Under the pieces are notes generated by a model. The model did no database searches. It saw only the letters and a list, made by a program, of their open reading frames with translations, and was not told the DNA's origin. Positions 8,862 through 20,453 of a DNA stretch of 64,000 bases are shown in pieces. The stretch lies in the NCBI GenBank assembly GCA_012932865.1, contig SAXG01000050.1, forward strand, positions 287,753 through 351,752, given 5' to 3'. A program made the translations under genes and the position numbers. Source of the DNA: Amylostereum areolatum. Lineage: Eukaryota > Basidiomycota > Agaricomycetes > Russulales > Stereaceae. How positions within the stretch are numbered: position 1 is the stretch's first letter; every line of letters starts with the position of its first letter.

Positions 8862-9088
8862 CCGCCGAACAGAATCTCGAGCTGCGGCTCTGGGCTACCC
8901 TTTTTTTCAATTTTTGGCTTCTGAGCCTTGCCTGGCTGCCTTTAAGTTTCTCTTGCACACGCTGCACGGCCCAGTGGCCCACGGGTGAGTCGGTGACGGT
9001 GTTCTTTATTTATTTTTTGTTCTGGCCCTTCTGGGCAGTAGTACTATTGGGGCACTTTTACATGATGTACAATGCAAACTCGAAGCTG

Positions 9089-10834
9089 TCAACGCGCTTC
9101 TCCAGCCGGACGACGTCTAGTCTGACCCCGCTTATCACGGTAAAACAAGATATCGCCTACAAAACTCGGTCAGCGAAACGCCCAACAAGACGCCGGGTGG
9201 CGGAAATGAAATTCTAAACGAGCTGATGCGCCTACCTTCGTCGTCCACAAATTGACAGTCGTTGTAGTTCCTCCAAAGCGCCTTGAAAACCGGTTGATCG
9301 GAAAAGGCGTAGTGTTCGCCGAGGAAGTCTTTTAAGTACTGCGTAGCCTCCTCTCCGTGGTCTGTGCGTGGATTAGAGATCTCGAAAGATGGGGTATAGA
9401 TAAAGGAGGACGTACACCAGGGCATCTTCGGGAAGAAGTGATGGATAACATGGAAGTGAGCGACGTCGTGCAGAAAGAAACGCCCCTGCCACCCTAGAAC
9501 AGGTCGATCCACCGTAGCCGCCGCGCCTCGTTGGTAGTTCCACGCCGTTTTGCGGTAATGCGGGAGCTCGGGGTCCGTATGGTGAAGGTAGGTGATACAA
9601 ATAAACCAGTGCGAGACCAGGAGCCAAGGAATACCGTAGTATCGGATGACCGCCCCAGCACCGTAGACTTTGCACGCTTGATACACGGTAAATATCATGA
9701 AGGATATGCCGGCATTGGACAGGATAACGATATTCCTCTGCCCCTTCGCGAACAGAATAGAGTTAGCTAAGAAGATGCCCCCCAGGGATTAGCCGAAGCA
9801 ACGAGTGTAAAAGGCAACCAGCACCCACGATCAAAATGGTTGGTCCAACGCGGATAGTTCTTCTGCCCGGACACGTTGAACACTGTCACGCCGTTTAGGA
9901 AAATGGACATCGAGGGCGCAAGACGGGGAGGACATACGGAGATACGCCGGGAAGGCCAGCAATTGCTGGCGCACGAGGGTGAACAACGTGTAGATCGGCG
10001 TGTCACCCAAGAGCTCGTCGTAGTCAAGCTTCCCGCTCCCCTGCGGAGGTACCGAAATCCCCAGATCGCTCCGCACTTTGGGCACGTACACCTCGTCCCT
10101 TTCCATCGACCCATGACTGATATGGTGACGGTGGTGCGAAATTTTCCAGCTGAAATAGGGCGTCCACAGCGCCGAATGTATGACCTGCGAGATGGTGGGA
10201 TGAGCTGGATACCTGGAATAGAGTATCGCCAGGAAAAAACCGCGCACGAATCCGATGGCGTCACAGACAGTACGATTCGAGGAAAATGCGCCATGTCCAC
10301 ACTGATACGAGAAGACCGGGTCAGAAAATAAAACCACCGACGTGGGAGGCCAATAAGCTCGCCTCGTGGCCCATCACCCAGATTCCGGTGAATACGAGTC
10401 CTTGAAACCACCAGCTGGAAGATCATATCAGATGCGTTCCATAGAGAGGCGTTATAGCGTCCTTACTAAATAGCCCAGCAGACCGATCTGAGTGCAAATA
10501 CGGTATGCGGTGTTGTTAAGAACGCGACCTGATCTTGGATAATCAAGGTATCTATGAATGTTGCCATCCACCAAAGTATCGAAGCCATGGCGATGTCGCG
10601 GGCGAGGTAGTAAACAGATCTCGTGGTATCGCGGGCGAAGAAGCGGGTGGGTATGGCAGCACGTATCTCTGCCAAAGAGCTGCGGTGTGAGAGAACGATG
10701 GTCAACGTCCGCATTGACGAGTGCGGCATCCATAGTACCTACCAATGTAAAGGCGTGAACTCCGGAAGCTGATGTTCAGAATCAGATGGCGTCCTCGCAG
10801 TCGTTGACGTAGTTTCTGCAGTCATAGTCGCCAT
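9089..10834 (-). CDS. Delta-12-type fatty acid desaturase (FAD2 family), copy 1
   Basis: An ER membrane enzyme that puts a second double bond into oleoyl lipids to make linoleate. Nine exons: 10743-10834, 10467-10679, 10363-10414, 10248-10301, 9938-10184, 9829-9882, 9416-9766, 9236-9361 and 9089-9156; phases agree and give 418 aa. The three di-iron histidine boxes are HECGH, SHHRHH and HFHVIHH. Other family blocks are LHSALWTPYFSWK-like, RWTNHFDPNS, HHTDPELPHY, KDFLGEHY and DEGDILFYRDKRG. Box 1 is split between HE and CGH by intron 10302-10362, whose donor is GC (GAG|GCGAGC) instead of GT. A TATA box lies at 10890-10897. A second, diverged desaturase lies on the other side of the hydrolase gene. 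Confidence 0.93.
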
Positions 10835-10889
10835 GGATGTGAAGTCAGAGAGGGAAATTTGGAAAGGAAATACGATGAGCTTTTGGCGA

Positions 10890-10897
10890 CTTTTATA
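10890..10897 (-). promoter_or_regulatory. TATA box of desaturase copy 1
   Basis: TATAAAAG on the minus strand, 56 bp upstream of the desaturase start codon at 10834. A good match to the consensus at a plausible distance. Confidence 0.6.
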
Positions 10898-11600
10898 CAT
10901 CCAGGGCTTTGCGGGGGCGTATGACCAAGGATCAGTGGCATCGAAGGCCCGCCGCACACCGAGCACAGCGATTGCTATAGTATTTCCTAGCTCATGTCCC
11001 TTCTCACGCCCCCCCAGGCTCGACAGAGATCGGAAACGAATCGGTCATCCTGCTCTAGCCGGACTAAGATTCGGCGCCTCGGACAGTTTTGTGGGTTGTA
11101 AGTATTTCGAGAAGTACACGTTCTGTCCGCATGGCGAAGCGCTGGAAGATGCAGCCCCTTCATTCCTACACATCTGTCAGCGGATACATACAGGAAGGCG
11201 TGATGCAGTCTGCAGAACGGCACACCGATCTCGTCGCTGCTCCGATTCTTGACCTTTCCCGCGATTGGCACGCATTTCCATACCTATAAGCGTTGCGCAC
11301 AAGGAGGGACAGACATTCTATGGAAGTTCAATGGGTTCAAAGGTAGACTAGACTTGATGCCACTGCCCACGTATAATCGGATCAGATGCATGGTAACTTA
11401 GGATGCCAGATGTGCGATGGCATCCGGGTCGCGAAAAGTTCATTTGTGTATCTTTTGCCCCAAACCTGTGCAGAATGATGCAAATACAGATCACCTGCGA
11501 TCTATATCTATAGCCTGAGTCTTTCGAGCAATCCACGAGTTAGATTTGTTTTTGGACGCACAGAATCACACGACTTACGCGTATGAAGACCGTATATTAT
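10898..11600. other. Intergenic, desaturase promoter and hydrolase 3' side
   Basis: About 700 bp without a convincing gene. Short open frames here (for example 10987-11271 minus) have no family motif and no matching splice partners. It must hold the desaturase promoter and the 3' UTR of the hydrolase gene. Confidence 0.6.
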
Positions 11601-13427
11601 TCACCACCCGGTGAAGAGCTTGCGCATTATTCTAGATGCGAAGGGAACTGCCGAAGTACTCTCCTCGACGTTCGTACCCTGCGGCAACCCCTTCGCATCC
11701 AGCTCATAGAAGCTAATGTCCGGACGATCCGTTCTCGTCACCCTGCCATCTTCTTCATGGAAAGGGACACGAGGGCGCGGCGCCATGTTGTACTGCAGAA
11801 AAGGCGCCAAGGTCAGTCTTTTCTGAGGAGAAGTCTGGATAGCAAGGGTTCACGTACATCTAGCAATGCCTCGAAATACTCCCGCACGGGCCGCACATAC
11901 CACCGACGCAAGGCCCCGTCGGGGCCCTTTTCGAACCAACCCAAATGGCCGCCATGCGCCGTCCGAACGACGTACACCCAGGGATTCATGAGGATCTCCG
12001 CCTGAGGAAGGGCTTCGTCCCCAATGACCGGGTCGTCCTCGGCATTCAACCCCAATAGGGGGATTCGCACACTGGCGACGAAGCGGGACGAGCTGACCGA
12101 CGCGTAATAATGGTCCGCATTTGCGAACCCGAAGACTGGCGCGGTGACGGTGTTGTCGAAGTACCGTAGAGACACGAACCGTTTCTTGATCAGGTCGTCG
12201 ACGACGTCCGCCGGCAATGGAGGATTGGGGCAGTCGAGGAACGCCTCACGGTGGCGAGCCACCAACGAGCGGACCGCACCCCCCATGACGTTCTTGTAGA
12301 TGTACTTGTTCATGAGCGTCGCAGATTCAATATGCCGCGCCGATCGAACAAAATCCCATGGGTTTGCGAGGACAACCGCGGCAGTGAGCGGACACGCGTC
12401 GCCTTCCTCTCCGACGTACTTCGTCATAGCATTCGCGCCGAGCGAAAATCCTGCGTAGAAACTGAGCGAGACGTGACCAAGTCGCGCATAAGTAACACAC
12501 ACCGATCCCAAAAATTGGAGATTCGGGAAAATTCTTTGCGATCCAGAGCACGGCGGTGCGTATGTCGTCCGTTGTACCTGCCTGCCGTAAAGGCGCGATT
12601 AACATCGTCGTCTCATGAAACGTCGTGTTCGGTTTCACGCGTACTTACGTTGTAAAGTTTGGGCGTGGTCACGGGCGATCGGTTACAGCCGCGCGAGTTC
12701 AAGACCACGGCGCGCATGCCAAGGCCCCCGGCCGACTTTCGAGCGGTGAGGACGCTGAGAGTCGCGCGGACATAGGCCTCATGCGATCCTCCCGTAAGTC
12801 CATGCGCCACGATAAGGACGGGCTCGCCTTCTTCGCGTGGCGAGGAATGCAAGGAAGGCGTCACGTCAAGCGCCAGCGTTCCTGCGAACTTCCTCAGACC
12901 CTATAACGCATATCGAACACGACCTGTTTGAGACTTACCGCCATCGGATACCCGAATATACGTTCTAGTACAAGTTGAATATCAGAGAAATGGCGCAGGG
13001 CGGTCAGGACGACGGTTACCTTGCATATTCCACTGGATCGTCTTTGCTAAAATCGCCGATGGAGGTGTATATTGTCTGCGCGTTGGGCCTAAATTGACCA
13101 TCAGCATGCCGTCATTTAGAAGTGGAACAAGAAGCAACTTCGGACACACCCGGGGAGCCACCAAACACCTTTGTATCCAGCGGAAGCACTAAACACCGAC
13201 GATAGTCCCCGTTTGATAAGGTCCGAGAAGTATTCTTCGTGCGAGTCCGGCGGCGAGGTGACTTTGTCGCGCGGCAGAAGGACGGGTCGTGGGCAGAAGA
13301 AGGTCTCCACAGGCCGATCCGACTGGCCAAAAAATCCCATGTATGTTGACGCGAGAGCGGCGGCGATAATTGGTATCTTGAGGAAATAGCGAAAAAATAG
13401 GGATTGAATACGGGTGCAGAGATCCAT
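11601..13427 (-). CDS. Eht1/YheT-type alpha/beta hydrolase (Abhydrolase_4 family)
   Basis: Relatives include yeast Eht1/Eeb1, which make or cleave medium-chain fatty acid ethyl esters, and bacterial YheT. Seven exons: 13150-13427, 13088-13020, 12964-12939, 12881-12649, 12581-12503, 12450-11858 and 11822-11601, giving 499 aa. There is an N-terminal hydrophobic segment (IPIIAAALASTYMGFF), probably a membrane anchor. Family blocks: YKGVWWLPGPNAQTIYTSIG, RVSDGGTLALDVTP, VLIVAHGLTGGSHEAYVR and VVLNSRGCN. Nucleophile elbow GFSLGAN, acid in LNAEDDPV, His in AHGGHLGW, so the triad is complete. Exon 3 is only 26 nt. It lies between two FAD2-type desaturases, so a role in lipid remodelling is plausible but inferred. 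Confidence 0.88.
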
Positions 13428-14233
13428 GGAATGCGCGGCACTCCGACTCGTCGGACAGATGACTAGTACGAGCGAACCTAGAGAGAAAGGTCATAGGGGG
13501 TCAGCGTTACTGAACCTAATGCAATGGCTGATACAATGTATATGTGCGCCTGCGTCAGGTGTGTGTATGAAGCTACTAAGTAAAGTGATGTGATGAGTGC
13601 TTTCTATGTCATTGCTTATATGATATCGGGGAGACAGTAGTAGCCGCGTTCACCAGGCTTCGTGAAGGGGAGTGGAATGTGGAAATCTCACCTAGATAGA
13701 CTGGTAGATCCTCCCCAGGGATTCGTGTAAACGACGGTGGAAAAGAGCTGTCTCAAACGACAGTCGACCGTCTGTCGACGTCGTTCTGATTCAACGTGGC
13801 CGGCCAGGGGCCGGCACAAAGACGAGTTTCACCCGGAACCGGTCAACTTATTCCGGACGCCGCATCCGGGCTATATTGCCCTGATCCGAAAAATAGACTA
13901 GATTTGGGGCAGATATCAACTCCAAAGAGTGTAATCTGTCGGACAATGTAATCGCCCGGAAACAAGGCGCCCGCTATTTTCTTTGCTGAGCCGTCAGAAA
14001 TGCTTCGCACAGCACTAAAGCCTCGAATCAGATACGCCTCTCTGTGTTCACGTTTAGGTACTGAGTATACCTCCCAGGGCCTCGTCGACCCCGGAGACAA
14101 CCCGGAGAGATCCTGAGGGGCAGATTCCGTAAGTATAAGGCCTTTCCACTCCAGGCGCAAATGGCAATGCACTCCTTCGACATTTGCACCTCCTCCTAGC
14201 TCTGTGCTGTGTATATCGATGCTCTCCACGCTG
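13428..14233. other. Divergent promoter region between hydrolase and desaturase copy 2
   Basis: About 800 bp separating two genes transcribed outward. An antisense open frame at 13843-14268 runs through it but lacks family motifs and overlaps desaturase exon 1, so it is treated as a shadow. No clear TATA box was identified. Confidence 0.55.
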
Positions 14234-16201
14234 ATGGTCGACTCGGAGGAATACCAGAAGAGGGTCAAGACGGACTTTTCTCCGCCTAAGGTGGGCTTTG
14301 CTTCGGCGACGTTGTCCGGGTTTGACTATGGTACAATGATTTGACTTGTTCAGGTAACACTCGCAGAGATACACGCCGCGGTGCCGAAGTATCTCTTCCA
14401 TAAATCGACGAAGAAAGCCTTTTTCTACACCATCCGTACCAGTCTATGTTCGGTGGTTTTTTACCAGCTGGCGATGAGGATCGATCCGTTTGCATGCCGG
14501 CTTCAGCACCTGGGGCTCCCGCGTCTTCTCTCTTTCAGTCTTCGTGCGATTCTGTGGGCTACGTATTGTTGGTGGCAAGGCATCGCTTTCGCAGGACTAT
14601 GGTGCTTAGGTACGTGGTCCGATCTGATCGTTTGATAAAATGCCATCTCTCGAACGAGGTATCAGGACATGAAGCGGGCCATGGGACTCTCTCTAACCAT
14701 GACTGGGTGAACCATTGTCTGGGATACCTTTTACACACGGTCAGTCACTGAAGGTCTGAAAGCGTCTGCCTACCTTCCATCTGTCCATCCAACATCACAG
14801 GTACTTACTCACTCGTCGGTGATTGCAGTTTCTTATGGTGCCCTACTTCTCTTGGCGGGCAACCCACCACGCCCACCACGTACGTCCTCAACCCCCATTC
14901 CCATCTTCCCAGCATCCATCCTATCTAACCTCCAACGCAATTGATTGACGGCAAACGATGCGTGTAGAAAGCCGTGGGGTCCATCGAACGCGACGAGAAC
15001 TATGTGCCCCCCACACGCTCAGACTACGCCCTCCCGCCGGCGTCCAAAGCTCATGCTCAAGACTACCATGCCGTGTTCGAAGAGACGCCGGCATACACGC
15101 TCGGACGGATGCTGCTAATGCAGCTTCTCGGGTGGCAAACCTACCTCCTTTGCAACACGCTCGGATCGCGCATGTATCCCGCCGGGACGAACGTGAGTCC
15201 CCTCTCCTTCCCTCCGGCGTCCGTCATAGAATGCCGTGATGCGCGTTTGCGGGGATGTGGGTTTGTGGTGCGATGGCGCTCGGATGGCTGAATGGAGAAC
15301 TTCGTCGACAGCACTTCTCCCCGAACTCGCCTCTGTTCAAGCCGGAGCAGCGCCGCGGCGTCGTCCTCTCCAACATCGGTTTGTCGATCATGGCCTGTCT
15401 CTTGCACCACTGCGCGCGCGCGGTGGGCCCCGCGCACTTTGCCCTAATCTACCTCGTGCCCTACCTCGTGCGTCGTTCCCCCGTCTCCCGATTCCCCCTC
15501 AACGCTGAAGTGGAATACGGGGAAATGTCGGATGGATGATCGATGACAGCTTGCGAACCATTGGATCGTGATGCTCACCTTCTTGCACCATTCGGATCCC
15601 ACCATCCCGCACTACCGCACCCCGCAATGGTCCTTCCTGCGCGGCGCGCTCGCGACCGTCGACCGACCGCTCCTAGGCTGGGCCGGTCGCTTCTTTCTGC
15701 ACAACGTACGCCCTCGATCACGACCCCGGCAACACGATGCTGACGCCTCGACTTCTGCCTCGCGCGCATAGGTATCGCATGACCATATCGCGCACCACCT
15801 CTTCTCGAGCATTCCCTTCTGTGCGTGCGGCGTTTGGCTATTTCCCCCCTCTGGACGTTTCGGCGTGCGTGCGTGCGGGTGCTGACTTCCGGGTTGGGCA
15901 GACAACCAGCCCCGCGTGACGGAAATCATACGGCCGATCCTGGGGGAGGACTACAACTACGACTCCACGGTATGTGCATCACATTCCGCTTCGCTTCTCT
16001 TCGGGGGATTGGCGATGACTTACGTGACGCCCTCCCCCTCGCCCCCATCGCACGCAGAACACGTTCCGTGCGCTTTACCGCGCGTTCACACAGTGCTGCT
16101 TCGTGGAGGAGGAAGAGGCGATCGCGTTCTACAGGAACCGGCGCGGGGAGGCCGCGAGGCGTGTTGCAGTTGCTGATACGGGGGATAAGGTTGAAAAGTA
16201 A
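14234..16201 (+). CDS. Delta-12-type fatty acid desaturase (FAD2 family), copy 2
   Basis: Ten exons: 14234-14290, 14354-14609, 14666-14739, 14829-14879, 14968-15192, 15312-15467, 15550-15705, 15772-15820, 15902-15969 and 16058-16201; phases agree and give 411 aa. The start MVDSEEYQKRVKTDFSPPKV fits the family N-terminus; an in-frame ATG at 14219 is an alternative. Histidine boxes: HEAGH, THHAHH and HDHIAHH, each distinct from copy 1 (HECGH, HHRHH, HVIHH). Other matches are SIERDENYVPP, NHFSPNSPLF, FLHHSDPTIPHY and FVEEEEAIAFYRNRRG. The two copies are paralogous but clearly diverged in sequence and exon layout, so they may differ in substrate or regiospecificity (for example delta-12 versus delta-12/delta-15). 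Confidence 0.92.
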
Positions 16202-17441
16202 GGGCGATGCGGCGGCCGTTTGGTAGTATGTATAACACCGTAAACGTAGATGCATCCTGATTTTCTCCTTGCGTAGTAGGTATGCGCCGTGGTGTACTTA
16301 TCATGTGTGTAACCCATATCTAATCGCTTCGAGAAGGCACCTTCAGGTATCTACCTAACCCGCGATGGCGCTCAGTCTCCCCCCATCTCGTGAGCAGACG
16401 AGCAGACGACGTTCACGACATTCCGCACCTCGCCGCCTTCTTGCACCATGCAAAACGCCCGCTGAACGCCTGATTATCATCGCGCGACACAGATCCTCCC
16501 AGGAAGAATAGCAGGGATGCACGCCGCACTGGCGTGCGTGCAGTCGTGAGCGCCGTTGTGAAGCTTCATACCGCCTTTCCCGGCGTACCTATTTAATAGA
16601 ACAAGATTAAAGGAACCAGTCGGCATTCAGTGTGGCGCCCCCCGGAATCTTTTGAGAATGTGGGCCGGCGCGCTTCGAACGTAGTACGCCGAGAACCCGG
16701 CGGCGTTCAAGACGCCAACTGAGCCTAGGTCGTGCAGTTTATGGGCGTTCATGGGCGTACCCGCCAGTAATTAGCATGGGAACGTAGGAAGCTTGGATTA
16801 AGTGCGTTCTTTGGAGACAGCAGAGTCGCCGTGCTGGACGTCTTCTGGAACGCTCAGAGAAGAGAAGAGAAGAGACGGGGTGAGAGTGGGGATTTGGGTA
16901 TGTCAGACGGGCAAAGACGACACGGGGTAAAGATGTGTGGGCGATGAAAGAAAGAACGTCGACCGCGCATCGTCTCGTTTCTAGTTAGTGAGAAATCGCC
17001 GTATGTTTCTGCATAAACGTATCCTTTACCGGACGCTGGTGCGGATCGATCGGCGACTCGAGCTGCCGACGACGAGGATCTGCAGTGTGCACAATGCCAC
17101 AATCGGACAAAGAGCAGACCGAGGATCTGCGGTCCGTTGGCGGGTTTGGTTCGAGTCTCACTCCGATCGCGAAAAAAACCAGACTCGAATCGCGTGACGA
17201 ACACGATCTCGAACCGTCGGTCAGACCGCGAACCGAATCGTGGCCTCAGACTGTCAATAACGACTTTCGGTGCGCGTCGATTGCGCGTCGATGGGCAAGG
17301 GCAAACGGCGTTGCGCGTAAATGATAGATACAAGTGGATTTCTACACGTTGTCCATGTCAGATCGCACGCGGCGAGCCAACGCGCGTGGCGAGGCAGGGC
17401 GGGGGCGACTCACAACTACGAATTTCCCAATCCTCCAGCGG
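16202..17441. other. Gene-free interval between convergent genes
   Basis: About 1.24 kb between the 3' ends of desaturase copy 2 and Hikeshi. No open frame has a family motif. Around 17140-17240 there are short imperfect repeats built on TCGAGTC/GACTCGA and GAACCGT-like words. I see no tRNA or transposon protein remnant here. Confidence 0.5.
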
Positions 17442-18177
17442 TCATTCCTGCCTATCCAAGAACCCCGCGCCGTTCGCCTTCACCTTTGTGATGAAGCTCT
17501 CGTACCACTTTGCGATGAGGCCCATCGGAACGACGCTCTCGGGCGTGATCGAGGAGCCGCTCCCGGAAACGAAGCCGGAGACGTAGTTGAAGAGGTGTTT
17601 GACGACCTTTTCGGCGAGGAGGGTCGGGTCGGCCAGCGCGGACGGCTTCGCGACGGTGGAAGGCAAGGCGTTGACCTGGGCCATGATTTGGGGTAGAGGC
17701 TCGATGGAGATACCGAGGATGGCTGTCACGTCGGCGTAGTTGTTGTCGACGGGAAGAGATGGAGTGCTCGAGAAGGCGGCATGCGGAGAGGTGCTTTGGG
17801 AGGAAAACGTGCCTCGGAGACGGAAAATGGCTGAGGGCTTGTCGTTTGAGAGCCTGAGAAAGAACACGTCGTCAGATGCGAATCCACGCGTGTCGACGGT
17901 GAACGGCGAACGCACATCCCCAGCAGCTGAAAGCCTTTCCCCGGCCAATGGAAGTGCACCGTTGCGCCATACCCATCGGGAAAGGGCACTGTGACCGGTC
18001 GCCGTTAGCACGCTCATCAGACGCAATCGAAAGACCCGCAGACGCACCTGTGCCGAGGAGGAAGACGCATATGTGGTTTATGGACCCTGCGGCGGGGAGC
18101 TCGAACAACGCGTGGGTTTCGTCGACCTGCTGGAGGTTCGTCTGGAGAAGGCGTCCTGCTACGCAGCAACCGAACAT
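17442..18177 (-). CDS. OPI10: Hikeshi/Opi10 family protein
   Basis: Hikeshi carries Hsp70 into the nucleus during heat stress; yeast Opi10 was found through inositol phenotypes. Three exons (18048-18177, 17916-17988, 17442-17853) give 204 aa, close to the ~200 aa of the family. The N-terminus [20 protein letters not shown] is diagnostic. It is followed by [20 protein letters not shown], then [20 protein letters not shown] and a C-terminal [15 protein letters not shown], matching the family's last helix. The middle linker rich in Ser/Pro ([16 protein letters not shown]) is variable in the family. The gene is divergent from the peroxisomal hydrolase at 18640. Confidence 0.93.
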
Positions 18178-18639
18178 GGTCCACAGTCTATAGCGGTTGA
18201 GAACGACGGCGATGAAGAAGAGGCGAAGAGCTGAGGGAGGAAAGAAAAGTGGCGGGCGGGGTCATGGCCATCTGTGACGACATGATCCATCGCGTCGCGT
18301 CTCGAAAGATCGAGCGAGCGCGCGTCGCTGCGCTTTGTCCTCCTCCGTCGTCGCGCGCGCACGTCTTCATCGTCGCCGACGTCGACGTCCACGCAAAGCC
18401 TCCTCGCTCGTCTTTTGACATGTCGCCGCGAACGCGTGAACATGGCCCAGTAACTGCTGCCACTCACGGCGCCCATCATCTCGCGAAAAGCACATGACAC
18501 TCGAGCTATCCTAATCATCGCCGAAGGGGGGGCTTCGGCCTCGAACAGTGACCGACCTTCCCAACGCCCGCACGCGACAACCTCCACGTCGTTTTGCAGG
18601 ACTGACCGCCCTTTCGTTTCCCGTATCCCGAGCCCAAGC
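18178..18639. other. Divergent promoter between OPI10 and the SKL hydrolase
   Basis: 460 bp between two start codons facing away from each other. Open frames here are GC-rich shadows without motifs. No TATA box or heat-shock element could be pinned down by eye. Confidence 0.5.
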
Positions 18640-20022
18640 ATGCCCGCTCTGCAATCCGAGACCTTCACCTTCGACGCGCGTCCGCACTATCCGCTCCTCA
18701 TTCCCGTCACACGCTACTGGAACGAAAGTCTGCACTCTCAGGACGCCGACGCGCTCACCTTCGTCCTCGCGCACGGCACGAGCTTTCACAATGAGCACTG
18801 GGAACCTGTCCTCGAAGGCCTGTACGATCTCCTCGCCACCTCGATGTCCATCGGCACCAAAATCCCCAACATCCGCGAGGCGTGGGCGATCGGCTGTCCG
18901 AACCACGGAGAGGGCGCGGTGCTCAACGAGGAGACGCTCAAGGAGGGCTATTCGCCGATCTGTGAGTCGTGGAGCGGGGATGGGGCGAGATGGCGAAGGT
19001 TGACGCGAGGACAGTTTCGTGGGACGAGTATGGGACCGCCATACACCTCGTGCTCGCCGGACGCGGCAAAGGCGTCGACGTCGACTTCTCCACGCGCAAC
19101 CTCGTCGCCCTGGGCCACTCTATGGGCGCAATTGCGCTGTAAGCTCTCGTCCATCTCAAGTTGCCCGTCCAAGTTATAACCCACCCCGACGAACTCCAGG
19201 ATCCTCGCACGCACCCATGCACCCGTCATACGCTGGTCCAAGGCGATCCTCATCGAGCCCATGTTCGTCCACCCCAAGTTCTACCCCCGGGTCGACGCCA
19301 TCCTCAGGCTGTCTGCGCCCAAGCGGCGCGACGTGTGGTCCAGCCGAGAAGAGGCGCGTCAAGCATTCCTCTCCAAGTCGTTTAAGAGCTGGGATCCCCG
19401 GCTCGTCGACATATATGCGGTGAGAACCTGTCCTGACCGCCCTACGTTCCACCTATATTGATCGAGACGACTCGGATTGTCTGGGCAGAAACATGGTCTG
19501 CGAGACCTGCCGACGGCGACGTACCCGGATGCGACGGGTGTCACGCTCAAATGCACCAAGGCCCAGGAAGCGGTGGGCTCTCCTCCCTTACTCATTGTCA
19601 CGCATGTTCTTAGTATCCCTTTCTCTTCCAGGCGGCCTACAGCGACGTGCACGGCCGCATGACCGCCCAGAGATATCTGCCCACCTTCTGCACCGACGTC
19701 CCAACGCACGCCATCTTCGGTGCCGTTCCCGACATCCTGTTCGTATACTTCTCATCCTACTTCTTGTCCGCCTCATTTTCTTTCCATCAGGCCTTCCGAG
19801 AACCGGGACTTTCTCGTGAAGGACTTCGCTCAGAACAAGTTCGCGAGCGTATCTCTCGTCGAGAAGGCGGGCCATCTCGTGAGCGTTCTTCCGTATCATC
19901 GATTGTGGCTTGGGGCTGATGCAGACGGGTATGGGAAGGCGGCGCATAACAATCCGGACGGTGTGGCCGAGCGCATATACGAGGCGTTGATGAAGAAGGG
20001 AAACACGCTGAGCAAGCTTTGA
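18640..20022 (+). CDS. Peroxisomal alpha/beta hydrolase with PTS1 (Lpx1-like)
   Basis: Six exons: 18640-18961, 19015-19138, 19200-19419, 19489-19572, 19632-19738 and 19791-20022, giving 362 aa. Oxyanion region FVLAHGTSFH, nucleophile elbow ALGHSMGAIA, late catalytic His in EKAGHLVSVLP. The protein ends GNTLSKL, and SKL at the extreme C-terminus is the canonical PTS1 peroxisomal import signal. The reading frame into SKL is supported by the conserved ENRDFLVKDFAQNKFASVSL stretch just upstream. Peroxisomal members of this superfamily include yeast Lpx1 (lipase) and acyl-CoA or polyketide hydrolases; the substrate cannot be told from sequence. It shares a divergent promoter region with OPI10. Confidence 0.9.
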
Positions 20023-20453
20023 CGGTTCGCACGATGGACGACCTGACAGTGCTTTGAAAGTTCCTCAGACAATCTACCGGCTTCTCTACCCTTGTTCGGG
20101 TTGCTCAGCCCCGAGTCATTTCAGGCGTTTTCGCGTAGTCCACTAGAACTGAATGGCCTAGCGATACTGCCTTATCTTGAAGCGGCGGGCTACCGATTTC
20201 TGACCATGTACATACGCTTGGCCATGTAGTGAGATCTCTACGCAAGGGTTCAGTTGTGGTTCTGTATGGGCATTGGGCACAGCGAGAGGCACCTTGAAGA
20301 TAAGGGCCTTATAACAAGCCGATGAATCTAATCTATAAGCAATCTCCTTCTCAGACGCGTCCGCCGCCTGAGTTGACTTGGACTTTGACTTGACCTTGAC
20401 TATCGCACACCCAACCATACTCAACCTCTGCCACCACTGGAATATCATCGAAA

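Noticed and set aside
8819..9217. 132-aa open frame on the plus strand
   Set aside because: It starts inside the tRNA gene and covers the antisense of the last desaturase exon; no motif.
13843..14268. 141-aa minus-strand open frame
   Set aside because: Antisense to desaturase copy 2 exon 1 and its promoter, with no family motif or splice partner.
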